64,000 nucleotides of DNA from Candidatus Nitrosocosmicus oleophilus (GTDB taxonomy: Archaea > Thermoproteota > Nitrososphaeria > Nitrososphaerales > Nitrososphaeraceae). The number at the start of each line of letters is the position of its first letter. Positions within the stretch are counted from its first letter, which is position 1. Location of the stretch: NCBI RefSeq assembly GCF_000802205.1, contig NZ_CP012850.1:1426001-1490000 (forward strand), given 5' to 3'. The notes beneath the pieces were generated by a model that saw only the letters and a program-made list of their open reading frames with translations, was not told where the DNA came from and did no database searches. Below, one piece after another: positions 18,948 to 29,311 of the stretch. The position numbers and the translations under genes are program-made.

Positions 18948-19496
18948 TAGCCGATCTCAATGGGTGCTCCAAACGGATCCACCGGGTCATCATGACTATC
19001 CATATAGCAAACTTAGTTACATCGATTTGTTTTTCTTGGTTCATGAATTGAAAGCGAAAGAAATAGATGGCAAGCAGAAGCGACTATAGAGAAAATGGTT
19101 GTTTTCCAATCAATATTTTTATACAAAGTTTATAAAAGTAATATGTAAATATCTTAAGATATCATTCATTTTTGAATTACACACCACCTAACCAACTACC
19201 TATTTACAGTAACAATATAAGATTCAATCGTGTTGATGCTTCCTTTAGGTAGATTATTTTATTTTGTATGTTACTCAGCAAAAAGAATATGTGATTGTTT
19301 CCTTTGGCTATCTATCTCAAGCAGTTAGAATTTTTAGGACACTACATTGCTTCACTGCTATCCTGTTCAGTTGAGTTTCCTTCTATTGAGAGACAGTCAT
19401 GATGAGTTTTCTCCGAAACTAGATTGTGTTCCAGCGCTATTTCTAGTTTTTAATGATTACCATTTAGAAATAATTGGAAAAAGTATTCTATATCGC
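18948..19496. other. Gene-poor gap
   Basis: Contains a partial copy of the dispersed repeat (19184-19213, CCACCTAACCAACTACC then GTAAC). No gene supported. Confidence 0.4.
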
Positions 19497-20048
19497 TTAG
19501 TTACCATCTCCACCACTGTCATCTCCACCACTGTCATCTCCACCACTGTCATCTCCACCACTGTCATCTCCACCACTGTCATCTCCACCACTGTCATCTC
19601 CACCACTGTCATCTGCTATCTCTCCTCCTGTCAAACTCGCAAAATAGTCTATTGAGTTTACATCCTTCCATTTGATGGTAAATTCATAACTCTCAGGATT
19701 ATTATTAATGATTTCAACTTCTGGTTGTATAGTGAACACCGATCTATCCCCGGAGTTGATAGTGGTATGATCAAGGCGACCTTTTTCGGAACCTATAATT
19801 CCACTATCATTATAAAAAACTGCAGATATTTCGACTGATTTTGCAGTGTCTGTTCCATTATTTAAAATCTCACCAACAATTTCATTGGCAAATCCTATGC
19901 TATTGTAATTTTGACTTGGTAATACCATGTCATACTTTTTCTTGTTTTCCTGACTGAAAGCATCAGAATGAAGATTGATTCCTAAAACCAATATTGTTAT
20001 CATCACAAATGATAACCCGAAAATTTCGTTAATTGACATTGCTTTCAT
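19497..20048 (-). CDS. Exported FxLYD-like protein with (DDSGG) repeat tail
   Basis: 183 residues. A signal segment (LSFVMITILVLGINLHSDAFS) is followed by an FxLYD-type beta-sandwich (EIVGEILNNGTDTAKSVEIS, AVFYNDSGIIGSEKG, FTIQPEV), a fold common in exported archaeal proteins. The last 37 residues are seven copies of DDSGG, encoded by a perfect 15-base tandem repeat at about 19503-19613. The highly acidic tail may act as a spacer or bind cations (inference). It parallels the GDS tail of the repeat protein at 59896. Confidence 0.72.
   Translation of the reverse strand: MKAMSINEIFGLSFVMITILVLGINLHSDAFSQENKKKYDMVLPSQNYNSIGFANEIVGEILNNGTDTAKSVEISAVFYNDSGIIGSEKGRLDHTTINSGDRSVFTIQPEVEIINNNPESYEFTIKWKDVNSIDYFASLTGGEIADDSGGDDSGGDDSGGDDSGGDDSGGDDSGGDDSGGDGN
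19503..19613 (-). repeat. 15-bp coding microrepeat
   Basis: About seven perfect units (CATCTCCACCACTGT on the + strand) encode DDSGG. Unit number is likely to vary between strains. Confidence 0.85.
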
Positions 20049-20873
20049 TATGGGTCATTAATAGGGAGCTTACAAATAAAACTTTTATTGTATATTTTTC
20101 TGTTCTATAATACTGCTCGCTCACATATGGTAAAAATCAAAATTTCTCTGTTCATCTCTTAGGATAGATTAGTTCGTATGATTTACCATAAAGCAGCGCA
20201 GGGAAAGAAAAGTAACCAGATCAACAAACCATTTAGTTCTTAAATTTGATTGGATTGTTTTTATACAAATAGAGTGATAAGATGGAGTCAAATCTGTTTC
20301 ACATATTACAGAACTCGTTTGTAGAAGGGACTTGGTCCACAATTGTGAGAAGTGTTACTAATAATTAAGCGTCATCTCACAAATAGAGACTACTAAATAG
20401 CTAACCAGATAAAACAGACTGAATATAGAATTTAATATCAAATAATTTGTCTGTTGCACTATTAATGCAAAGTAAAGAATATGATTAGATCATTTTTTTG
20501 AATTATCACTCAAAATATCTTTGAATTATCCTTGAACCAATAATAAATATCTGTCATTTGTTTGTACTGTCGAACAAACAGCTTTCCTAACCTTGAACCC
20601 CAAATTGGGATAATTGTAAACATGTTGATATATTTCCTGTCACAGATTTTGAAAAGTAAGTATTTTATCCTGTGTGATCATAATAGTACAATACCATGCT
20701 ACATCCTTGGTAAAGATATGACAGAACTCCAATAATTCTGATTTTAAAAAACTAAGTGTTATCTCATACCAGTATGTTAAAGTGGCGATTTGAAGTAATT
20801 TTTGCATGTCGGGTTTATGATTAAAGCTCAAAAGGATAGGAAATTTTATAATATAGGCTTAGATGAATAATGT
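20049..20873. other. Gene-poor gap
   Basis: A 63-codon minus-strand frame at 20640-20831 (TTG start) has plausible composition but no other support. Otherwise nothing seen. Confidence 0.4.
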
Positions 20874-21191
20874 ATGTCAAATAATAGATTTGCTTATGTT
20901 TTATATCTGATGCCGTTATTTGTAACAACTGTTCTTCTAATCCTTCCAATTCAGACACAAGCACAAACTACATCAGCTGAAGGTTCATGCTTTCCTGTTG
21001 AACCCGGTGCGGTGACAGAGATGTGTACAGAAGGCCCAGAAAGTGGTTATCAGGAGACAAACGCAACATCGATTAAAAAGGGGACTACTAGCACATCTGG
21101 AGTTTCATGCTTTCCTGTTGAACCCGGTGCGGTGACAGAGATGTGTACAGAAGGCCCAGAAAGTGGTTATCAGGAGACAAACTCAACATAG
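20874..21191 (+). CDS. Small exported protein with internal duplication
   Basis: 105 residues. A signal peptide (YLMPLFVTTVLLILPIQTQAQ) is followed by two copies of a unit containing SCFPVEPGAVTEMCTEGPES and GYQETN, joined by a Lys/Thr/Ser linker. At DNA level 20984-21062 and 21104-21182 are identical over 79 bases, so the duplication is recent or kept by gene conversion. Each unit has two cysteines that could pair. The family is unknown. Confidence 0.65.
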   Translation: MSNNRFAYVLYLMPLFVTTVLLILPIQTQAQTTSAEGSCFPVEPGAVTEMCTEGPESGYQETNATSIKKGTTSTSGVSCFPVEPGAVTEMCTEGPESGYQETNST

Positions 21192-21983
21192 GTTAGAGAC
21201 TAGCCAAACATGTTTCGATTTAATTTTGTACAAGGACTAATCGATAGATAAATCCTGAAGCATTAATTATTATAGGTTGTTTGAATTTTTTTTAGAAATT
21301 TGAAATTATGAGATATAATGTTTCAACATTTTTCACTGCTATTTGAAAGCCTAAACCAGATATTCCAGTTACAAACTCTTAATTTTAGGATGTCATCAGA
21401 CTGAGCTATATACAGGATTAATATCCTCAATTCATACAAATTACATATTCATAAATTTAAGTCCTGACTTCCAAGCAAAACAAACTCAGGCTATTCTCAT
21501 ACGCAAGAAGCAGTTATCTACTCAATGGAATATTTATACAAATGGTTTGTATATACTAAATTTTCAATCGTAGAAGGTAACCAATCAGATGATTCGAAGT
21601 TTGTCTTTGGTAGATATATATTAATAGCCCATGACTGGCAGCAGTCTTAATCATGATTCATTTTTAACATTCATTCATACCCATAGGGGGGATAATTATT
21701 ATCCAATTTTATTTCAAGAGTTCTTTTGATGTCTAGGTTATTAAAATATCATTTTAGCTTATCATAATCGAATCATTTGAACCAAATGATTATTAAGAAT
21801 ATTATTTGATTGTTAACTGGATACATTATTTCTTACTAATTTCATAAAAAAAAGAAAATATTTACTCTTTTGAACGGCTTATTATTTAAATTTCTAAGAA
21901 CCCTTCCAGCATTATGTCGAAGATTTTAGATCGTATCATACTTTTTGTTACCTACTTGTGTGATCCAGGGTTTATGATATCTC
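21192..21983. other. Convergent gap with two perfect inverted repeats
   Basis: No gene. Inverted repeats occur at 21690-21704 (GGATAAT-T-ATTATCC) and 21771-21791 (AATCATTTG-AAC-CAAATGATT). Since the flanking genes converge here, hairpin/termination roles are possible. Confidence 0.5.
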
Positions 21984-22343
21984 TTATGATTCAGATTCAG
22001 ATTCCGAAAAATTTTGAATTGGTTTATTCAAGTTTTGAGGTGCCTCTACTAGATCTGCAGGTTGATCATCATTTGATTTTGGAGGTACTTCTTTGCAATT
22101 GTATTTTTGGTCATTTTGAAAGTCTACATCACATTCTAGGCATTTTAAAGTGTCATTTGCACTATCACAACATGTCTCTTTATTTTTATCATTGTCATAA
22201 GTACAATCAAAACGGGGTTTTTCACCCGGAAATGCAGCAAATATCTCAGATTGGACTAAGGCACTTGACAAAAGTATAACCACAATACCTATTACACCCA
22301 AAGTCACAAATATTTTTGAATTTAAATAATTTAGTTTATTCAT
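21984..22343 (-). CDS. Exported or membrane-anchored Cys-rich protein
   Basis: About 119 residues from the ATG at 22343; an upstream in-frame ATG would put 24 unlikely residues before the signal. A hydrophobic segment (IFVTLGVIGIVVILLSSALV) leads to a mature part with six or seven cysteines (FDCTYDNDKNKETCCDS, LKCLECDVDF, YNCKEV) and an acidic Ser/Glu tail. The Cys pattern suggests a disulfide-rich extracellular domain. The family is unknown. Confidence 0.6.
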   Translation of the reverse strand: MNKLNYLNSKIFVTLGVIGIVVILLSSALVQSEIFAAFPGEKPRFDCTYDNDKNKETCCDSANDTLKCLECDVDFQNDQKYNCKEVPPKSNDDQPADLVEAPQNLNKPIQNFSESESES

Positions 22344-22823
22344 AAAATGACTTATAAAGCAAAAATATAAACATTTGTCAAATACAACGTCGAATGAATG
22401 GGAGTGGAAATTCAAGATAATCCTTTAGCAGTATTTTGATAATGCTGCTACTATGATAACTTGCTGTCCATAAAACAAAAAGTATTGATATGTGTAGATT
22501 ATTTTATACCTTGGTCATACGTTCTCGAAGGTAACTGTTGATTTTCATTAAACTCTAGGAAGTGGCAATCTGAAGAAATACAGTACATTATCCATTAGAA
22601 CCATTTATTAGGAATCTAATTGATTAAAAAACACAAATAGTCTAAAGGTATAAGTTCTAAGGAAGATCTATTCTCAAATTGTCTCATGAGAATGAAAGCA
22701 AATAAAATAATCTAATCATTTTACTTGCTGTTCAAAATGTAACTTACATCTATCTTCAATAATTATTGATATCCAATTATTATTTGATTAGTACCTAATA
22801 AGGAATCATTAAAGTATTCTACT
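22344..22823. other. Intergenic
   Basis: Nothing seen. Confidence 0.4.
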
Positions 22824-23135
22824 CTACATTTTCTCTTCTGTAAATACTAGTTCATATAATATTCTCTCTACCTTAGCCACACTCGCAAGATCGTTCATTT
22901 GTATTATTGCTCTTGGATCGTTAAGCATTTTTTCAATTGCATCTTTATTTTCCCATTGTACATAACTCATTACCTTTTTTCCATCTAAACTTTTGTGAAT
23001 TCTTGTTGAAATGAAACCATCATGTTTACTTAGTATTTGTTTAGAAGCATCCTCAAGCATATCAGCTACTTTTTGCTGCTTGTAAGGATCATCAACCACA
23101 AAGTTGTTTATTAATATGATATTATTTTTTTCCAT
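22824..23135 (-). CDS. Antibiotic biosynthesis monooxygenase (ABM) family protein
   Basis: 103 residues with a ferredoxin-like ABM pattern: IILINNFVVDDPYKQQKVAD, SKHDGFISTRIHKSLDGKKV, and MSYVQWENKDAIEKMLNDPR. Members are small dimers: cofactor-free monooxygenases, haem-degrading enzymes or stress proteins. It lies on the same strand as the nitroreductase upstream but about 630 bases away, so an operon is unlikely. The substrate is unknown. Confidence 0.75.
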   Translation of the reverse strand: MEKNNIILINNFVVDDPYKQQKVADMLEDASKQILSKHDGFISTRIHKSLDGKKVMSYVQWENKDAIEKMLNDPRAIIQMNDLASVAKVERILYELVFTEEKM

Positions 23136-23522
23136 AAATTTAGTATGTATATTATTGGTCTTTAAGCTAATCCATCAAGAGATAGTTAAATATTGATAAA
23201 TAATAGGACAAGACATATTGGCGTTTGCATCCCCTTATCTATTATGAAAAATCGTCCTACTTATACATAATAATAAACTTATGCCAAGTTAAAGACTAAC
23301 AATTTGAAGTGAAGAAATAATATCACAACAATCCCAAAAACCTATTCAATTTACGCAATTTCATTATCCTTCAAGCTACTTTTACTTCATGAATGGTCAT
23401 AAAGCCATTGTCCCTGTTGTTCTTTTTTAGGAAATCAATAATGGTTCAATATCTTTTTCTCTCTCATCTATTGTTCAATCATCAACATGGGTTGATTCAT
23501 CATAAATCCTTGTAAATGCACA
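23136..23522. other. Intergenic
   Basis: Nothing supported. Confidence 0.4.
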
Positions 23523-23654
23523 CTAGATCCACCTTATCTCGGCACATGATCTAAGTGGATGACTATGCTCTTTACTTATGATTGAACCTATTAAAAATGG
23601 AGATGCTACAAATAATGATACGGCAATCGTAAATATGATCGGATCTGAATTCAC
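23523..23654 (-). CDS. Possible small membrane protein
   Basis: A 43-codon frame from a GTG at 23654 reads NSDPIIFTIAVSLFVASPFL, a clear membrane segment, then IGSIISKEHSHPLRSC. It sits between the nitroreductase and ABM genes on the same strand. Too short to be certain. Confidence 0.3.
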   Translation of the reverse strand: MNSDPIIFTIAVSLFVASPFLIGSIISKEHSHPLRSCAEIRWI

Positions 23655-23767
23655 ATAAGCTTATTCAATCATCTTGGAAAATTTTATTTGTTAATGGAAT
23701 AGGCCCTACTTTATTATTCTTAATTTTTTGTTCACAATGACGTTCATTCAATTTTATCTTACGGATG

Positions 23768-24409
23768 TTAGATGCATTTCATATTTCTAAATTTTGATAT
23801 TTGAATTGTTTGTTCCTCATTTCTAAAAGCCCCTTCCATTACTATTTCACTTAATTCTTTCCTATGGTTAGGAAACTCTTTTTCCTGTAGATTAGGTGGT
23901 AGATTCTCTCGAGGTCCTTTAATACCGATAGCAATCATTGCCATTATGTTAAAGTTAGAAGGTATTCTTAGTTGTTCTCTTGCCTTTTCATAATCAAAGC
24001 CTTGCATTCCATGTGTACCAATTCCACGGGTACTCGCTTCTAATGCTAAATTCTCCCATGCCGCCCCTGCATCAAACTGATGAGTAATTGAAGGTTTTTC
24101 ATTGTGTTCAAAATTCTTTCGAGATATGACTACAACTAATACGGCAGCATCTTTTGCCCAGACTTTATTTCCTTCTAACAATAGGTTAAAGAAAACATTC
24201 CAACTAGAAGTATCCTTTTTAGCATAAAGAAATCTCCAAGGTTGATTGTTGTAAGAAGAAGGTGCCCATCTAGCAGCTTCAAAGAGACTCATCAATGTTT
24301 CATCATTTATTATCTCTCCTGTCATTGATCTAGGTGACCATCTATCAACAAAAATAGGGTTTATTTTATTTTGAGGAAGACGACCATTTTCAACTTTTTT
24401 GTTAACCAC
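23768..24409 (-). CDS. Nitroreductase-family flavoprotein
   Basis: 213 residues from a GTG start. The FMN-binding start of the fold is clear: DRWSPRSMTGEIINDETLMS, LFEAARWAPSSYNNQPWRF. AGAAWENLALEASTRGIGTH and MIAIGIKG follow. The family reduces nitro groups, quinones or related substrates with NAD(P)H. The physiological substrate is unknown. Insertion sequence copy 1 begins about 33 bases upstream of the start, so the native promoter may be displaced. Confidence 0.85.
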   Translation of the reverse strand: MVNKKVENGRLPQNKINPIFVDRWSPRSMTGEIINDETLMSLFEAARWAPSSYNNQPWRFLYAKKDTSSWNVFFNLLLEGNKVWAKDAAVLVVVISRKNFEHNEKPSITHQFDAGAAWENLALEASTRGIGTHGMQGFDYEKAREQLRIPSNFNIMAMIAIGIKGPRENLPPNLQEKEFPNHRKELSEIVMEGAFRNEEQTIQISKFRNMKCI

Positions 24410-24441
24410 TAACGATTTTAAAGAATATAATATTTAACAAC

Positions 24442-25438
24442 TGCTTTGTCGCCTAACTCAACATATTTAGCTGGAATGAACAGATTGATTATTTGTGATA
24501 GACTGGCCCTCTTACAATCGCTCATTAGTTCAACGCGGTGAGATCCTCTTCTCGTATGATTTCCTTGATGGTTGGGGTTCAGAGATAGAGAATATGAATA
24601 TAAACAAAAAGGGTAAACCATTTGTATTTCCAGATTCTTTCATCTTGGCCATTGGTTACATTCGCTATTTATTTCACCTACCATACAGACAAACCCAAGG
24701 TATAATTAAGGCCACAGGAAAAAGGTTACCTGCTAATCCACCAAGTTATGGTCACATCTGTAAACGAATCAACAAGCTAAACATCGATATTAAAAGAGAC
24801 AAGATGGATGACGATGATGACCTAATAATATCAATAGACAGTACAGGTATCAAGATTACTAACAGAGGTCAGTAGATGGATGAGAAATGGAATACACAAA
24901 ATAGAAAAGGATATCTCAAGATCCACGTTGCTGTAGACATAAAGACCAGGAAAATCATTGCTTTGGAAGTGACAGATGAGAAGGTACATGATGGGAAAAT
25001 GCTAAAGAAACTAGTCAATCATGTTTTGGATTCGAGAGAACCAAACACTGTAAAGATAAAATCGGTACTAGCTGATGGAGCCTATGATTCAAATCCAAAC
25101 TTTGTGTATCTTGAGGACAAAAAGATCAATCCAGGTATAAAGGTAAGAAGGAACTCTATTGTTTCTCCTAAAAACAATAGGTTAAGGAACAACGAAGTAA
25201 AGTTACAAGCAAAGGATCTGTTGAAATGGAAGACAAAAAGAAAATACGGACAGAGATGGATATCTGAAACTGTGTTCTCAGCTATAAAGAGAATGTTTGG
25301 TGAATACACATCAGCAAACAGGTTTCAAAACATGGTAAAGGAGATCATGATAAAAGTATCATTGTATAACATTTTTAGAAGAATATAACATGATGATCAT
25401 GATGATAACCGGAGAATAAGGAATTATGCAACAAAGCA
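24442..25438 (+). mobile_element. IS5-family-like insertion sequence, copy 1 (transposase broken)
   Basis: 997 bases bounded by imperfect inverted repeats (TGCTTTGTCGCCTAACTC left; TGCTTTGTTGCATAATTC read inward from the right). A 9-base direct repeat, TTTAACAAC, flanks it at 24433-24441 and 25439-25447. It appears identical to copy 2 (33816-34812) apart from one coding change. An 8-9 base target duplication fits the ISH1/IS903-like branches of IS5. The target overlaps a small palindrome (ACAACAAA-T-TTTGTTGT at 25444-25460). Confidence 0.88.
24495..25388 (+). pseudogene. Transposase with a nonsense codon (copy 1)
   Basis: Same frame as the intact transposase at 33869-34762, but codon TAG at 24873-24875 replaces TGG (base 24874 is A, where 34248 is G). 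The stop falls just after the first catalytic Asp block (IISIDSTGIKITNRGQ), so the N-terminal piece lacks the other two active-site residues. A restart at ATG 24876 would give the C-terminal 170 residues only. Confidence 0.9.
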
Positions 25439-25707
25439 TTTAACAACAACAAATTTTGTTGTAAAGAAGGACAGTTTGATTCGATAATCATGATTTACAA
25501 ATTGATGCGAACCACAAGAAATACTCCTTTTATACCTATTACATATTCAAATTAAATGGATGAACCAGAAATTGAGCAGAAGAGTTCGAGTACCTCTTAT
25601 CAATAGACTAAAAGTTGTTAAAAGCAAATTTGCGCATTGGGTCAATATTAGTTTGGGTTGAAATCTCTTATACCTAGTTATATTATTCCATTAGTAATAT
25701 GATATCG

Positions 25708-26286
25708 TTACTTTTCTAATGATGCACTTGACTTGAGTGTATTGGATATCTTTTCTGCGTGAAAAGCATCTGTCAGAGCTACTTCTGTATTAACATCTCT
25801 TATGGTTTGATCCGCAAATGATGTTGCAAATTGAATCACGCCTGACTCACCTAACACAAATCCTTTTTGAATAGTTGATGTTTTCAAAAGGGTTCCTTCA
25901 GGATTATACACTTTCATGACCCCATCCATATGGGTGTTTACTAGTGCAGGATCATTTGTTTTATAATCTGCAAGAACTTTTAGTTGGTTATTATCACTAT
26001 TTGTCAATGGGGCAAATTTTATAGAGTTTAGTTGAATTGTTATCTTATCCTGTGAGTTTGAGGTATCATTCCGTTGTTGGGCCTGTGGGAATTGTGCATA
26101 TACATCGTTATTAATCCCAAAATTCTCGTTATTAATGACGACAGATAGCGAAATTATCAATGTAATTGTAATAATGACGGTCGCTATTTTTGAGTTAGTA
26201 GTGAATGCTAACCTTCCGCATTTATAGTATGTAGTATGTATGTTTCTTGGTAACACATTTGTTATATCTTTTATATTTACAGGCAT
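25708..26286 (-). CDS. Exported hypothetical protein
   Basis: 192 residues. A 37-residue cytoplasmic-type lead precedes a membrane/signal segment (ATVIITITLIISLSVVI) and a DVYAQ cleavage-like site. The mature part (KITIQLNSIKFAPLTNSDNN, QLKVLADYKTNDPALVNTHM, GVMKVYNPEGTLLKTST) looks like a small beta domain of a kind repeated in related genomes. No function is known. Confidence 0.6.
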   Translation of the reverse strand: MPVNIKDITNVLPRNIHTTYYKCGRLAFTTNSKIATVIITITLIISLSVVINNENFGINNDVYAQFPQAQQRNDTSNSQDKITIQLNSIKFAPLTNSDNNQLKVLADYKTNDPALVNTHMDGVMKVYNPEGTLLKTSTIQKGFVLGESGVIQFATSFADQTIRDVNTEVALTDAFHAEKISNTLKSSASLEK

Positions 26287-26635
26287 TAACTAAAGAGTGA
26301 TACCATATTATATAACTAATAATGCAAATATTTAATTAAACATGATTAGATTAAAAAGAGGATGTCCTGTTTTCTCTCATTTTCTTCTCTTATAGTATTA
26401 TGGTTTAAAATAATCAATAATCAATTAAAAAAGCGTAATTGTACTGTTGCTTAGATTTCAATCTTAAAAATATCCTATTTTATCTCATTTAAACAAATAA
26501 TAACAAAATTACAACTGCTCTGTATTAAGAACTAAGGACCAAGGATTACTAGAAATAAGGAATTAGAAAGGTGTCAAGATAAATATGACTAGAAATTTCT
26601 TGTTTTTAAAAGTAGAAAAGATGTAGATATTGTTT
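26287..26635. other. Intergenic
   Basis: Nothing seen. Confidence 0.4.
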
Positions 26636-27553
26636 TTAGATCAAATCCAACAGCCTTATCACAATAAAGTCATTATCATGGAGATACTTCATTTCCGCCT
26701 TGAATAGTTCAATGCTTGTAGTGTAAAAGCCACTCTCCTTATCAATATCATGGTATATTAATACAGGTATAGATCGTATCTCATTACCTTTATTGTATTT
26801 ATTCTGGCTTTCAACAACCTGGATAAACTTTTGTAGCATCTGGCTATCGTCATATCCTTTTGCTTCTCTATCCGCATCATGGCTCCAACCAATAATTGAA
26901 TATCTGCCATCCTTATTGATGTCATTACCCAAAGAAGAACAACTTATCTTATTCATCATTGTGTATGAACTACCTATTTGACATTGAAGGAATTCCAGTG
27001 GATCGTTACCCGTTCTTGCCAAATCATAGTGTTTGGAAACCTCCTTCAGTATAAAAGGATCATCCGATCCTCCATTTTTTGGATATGTGAATACTCTGAC
27101 CTCTTTGACGCCATTATCCAATAGACATTCTTTTGACTCGCTTATTTCGTATTCTGAGACGTTATTGGGTACATCTTCCAGTTTAATATGATTCATAGAA
27201 TGAGAGCCTATATCATATCCTTCTTTTTCTAACTGCACTATGTCATTCCAGTTTAATTCATCACTCTTTGAAACATTATTACATATAATAGCAAAAGTTG
27301 CAGTATAGTTGTATCCGTCAAGTATTGGTTTTGCATTAGTTATTTGCCCCTTCTTTCCATCATCAAATGTAATAATGGCTAGTTTTTTTTCATCTCTTTC
27401 AGGTGCGTTCTCGGGCGTATTTATTGCTGCTTGATTGCTTTTATTGTCTAGAGTGCCATTTGCGTTTAGAACTATACTTTTATCCAACGTATTATCGAAT
27501 AAGGAATTAATACCAATTGGAATTAAGAATAGAAGTATTACCGTTATCAACAT
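26636..27553 (-). CDS. Polysaccharide deacetylase (NodB-fold)
   Basis: About 305 residues from the ATG at 27553 (TTG 27571 is also in frame). A signal/anchor precedes the NodB domain: KKLAIITFDDGKKGQ with the Asp pair, then YDIGSHSMNHIKLED with the two zinc-binding His residues (about H124 and H128 by the longer count), and VFTYPKNGGSDD. The C-terminal IPVLIYHDIDKESG is usual in the family. It removes N- or O-acetyl groups from extracellular polysaccharide. With the epimerase-like protein 2 kb away it suggests surface glycan tailoring (inference). Confidence 0.85.
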   Translation of the reverse strand: MLITVILLFLIPIGINSLFDNTLDKSIVLNANGTLDNKSNQAAINTPENAPERDEKKLAIITFDDGKKGQITNAKPILDGYNYTATFAIICNNVSKSDELNWNDIVQLEKEGYDIGSHSMNHIKLEDVPNNVSEYEISESKECLLDNGVKEVRVFTYPKNGGSDDPFILKEVSKHYDLARTGNDPLEFLQCQIGSSYTMMNKISCSSLGNDINKDGRYSIIGWSHDADREAKGYDDSQMLQKFIQVVESQNKYNKGNEIRSIPVLIYHDIDKESGFYTTSIELFKAEMKYLHDNDFIVIRLLDLI

Positions 27554-27571
27554 ATTTCTAAAAACTATCAA

Positions 27572-28081
27572 TCCACTTTAGAATTATTAATTTACCTTAT
27601 AAGTTCATCTTTTAGTAGTGAGAAACAATGAAACAGGGTATCAAATCACCCACTTTTCTTTAGAAATAAATGGACAACTAGAAATATTGCTCTAGTATTA
27701 AGATGAACTTTGAAAAAATTTTTTAAAATATGGCTAATTTAGAAAGTTATAGATTATCAAGGATTGTACTATGATCTAGAATAGAATCTTATTCCAATGA
27801 CATAGAAAATCATTTTTGATTATAACACCCTATTCAATTGTAATTATTTCTGAAAAGGTCATACTTTACATTTGATACTTTTGGACACTCTTTCCCCAAA
27901 TAACAAACCAATCGAGAATGATATGATATATATCACAAGAAAATTAAAGTTATTGTGAATACTTTATCCTTTATTAAATTGTCTTATTAACGACTAATGA
28001 TGTTTTTCTTAGCATTACGAGTTAACATTTAACGTTATAGTAATAAAGATAATAAATAAAACTGACACCATAATAAATTCT
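27572..28081. other. Gap with dispersed repeat
   Basis: Only copy 2 of the 37-base repeat (27980-28016) was noted. Confidence 0.45.
27980..28016 (+). repeat. Dispersed 37-bp repeat, copy 2
   Basis: GTCTTATTAACGACTAATGA then TGTTTTTCTTAGCATTA; see copy 1 at 11344-11380. Confidence 0.6.
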
Positions 28082-28402
28082 CTAATTTGCTTTAACTCCA
28101 GGCAAGTTTTCAAAAGAACTTTGAACTGCTTCCATATCATTTGCTACACTGTGACTCAACTCCACATCGTCTATCACCTTTTGATTACAAACTAATTGTA
28201 TTGTAGTATTACTAGGTACTGGATTTTTGTCAATTTGCTGAGTATAACAATTGTTAAAGACCAACGATGTCAAGCCTTGATCTGTAGGATCAGCGTAGTT
28301 TGGAACTAATAGTGGCTCTCCGTAAGCGATTGAATAAGCAGAAAAGAGGAATACAAAACATGCTATGAATATGAGTTGATAGTTTCTTATTTCTCTATTC
28401 AT
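28082..28402 (-). CDS. Small exported protein
   Basis: 106 residues from the ATG at 28402 (a longer frame from 28471 would bury the signal). The signal peptide YQLIFIACFVFLFSAYSIAY is followed by a soluble part with two cysteines (FNNCYTQQIDKNPVPSNTTI, QLVCNQKVIDDVELSHSV). The family is unknown. Confidence 0.55.
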   Translation of the reverse strand: MNREIRNYQLIFIACFVFLFSAYSIAYGEPLLVPNYADPTDQGLTSLVFNNCYTQQIDKNPVPSNTTIQLVCNQKVIDDVELSHSVANDMEAVQSSFENLPGVKAN

Positions 28403-28471
28403 TTGATAGTGGTTTTTTCTTAAAAAGTTATTAATCTTTAGATCCGGAAATCGTAGAGTACGGAAGATCAA

Positions 28472-28957
28472 CCGATGATGATTTCAATGCTTTTATGACT
28501 TTTAATCACATGATGAAGCAAGGTATTACAACTCTGTGTAGTGCTGAAACTTCAAGTAAGTGCACTAAGGTGACCATCCCTATTATTCATAAATCAAGAC
28601 ATAATTCAATTATTAGGATGATTAAAGATGATACTCTCGTATTAAAAAACCAAAGGATAAGTTGAGTATGGTTTAGGACATCTAACTCATTCTATCCTGT
28701 GTCTGATAAAGTAATATGAAAATATACCAAAAAATCTGAATGTTCTAACGATTTAACTATGGTAAGACTATTGTATATCAAATGATTATCGGTAGTTTGG
28801 AAAGGTATGTCTGTGTCGTCAAATCTATTTGTTTCTAATGTTGAGACGTTATCTCTGTACGGATCTACTAATTACGTAATCGTAATATGGTTTTATCTAT
28901 CACGTTCCAAACCTCTTCTTGCTAATCACCTTTACAAGACTAACTATCTTGGCAAAA
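28472..28957. other. Intergenic
   Basis: Nothing supported. Confidence 0.4.
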
Positions 28958-29311
28958 TCATTCTATCTTGAGTGTAAGATCACTGTATTCGACTATTTTC
29001 CTCTCAACCTGGACGTATATAATCTCCAACAGTTCCAAGCCAGCCGGCTCAATGAAATATTTTTTTTCGATCCCGTTATACGATATGAACGAACTATTTA
29101 ACAAATAGTAAATGTATTCTCTCAGAACCAATTCGGATGTTAGGACCACCCTCTGTAGGCACCGATCAATTTCAGAGAATGATGAACCATCAATGCATGT
29201 CAGTAATATTGGTTCTATAATAACTACCTTGAGGTAAACTGGATCAGGATTATTATTATTATTATTTGTGCATTCGTGATTCATTATGGTATTTACCACA
29301 TTTTGTCTCAT
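28958..29311 (-). CDS. Winged-helix regulator (ArnR1-like)
   Basis: 117 residues. VLREYIYYLLNSSFISY and KKYFIEPAGLELLEIIY match the recognition-helix and wing pattern of archaeal ArnR1-like winged-helix proteins (L-x2-Y-L...Y...T-x-G-x-x-F/L-L). An N-terminal Asn-rich stretch precedes it. Its ATG directly follows the TAG of the epimerase-like gene, so the two are co-transcribed. A role in controlling that gene is likely but inferred. Confidence 0.6.
   Translation of the reverse strand: MRQNVVNTIMNHECTNNNNNNPDPVYLKVVIIEPILLTCIDGSSFSEIDRCLQRVVLTSELVLREYIYYLLNSSFISYNGIEKKYFIEPAGLELLEIIYVQVERKIVEYSDLTLKIE

Noticed and set aside
19347-19655. + strand frame ending in Val/Ile/Ser/Thr repeats
   Set aside because: The repeats are the complement of the DDSGG tail; not an independent protein.
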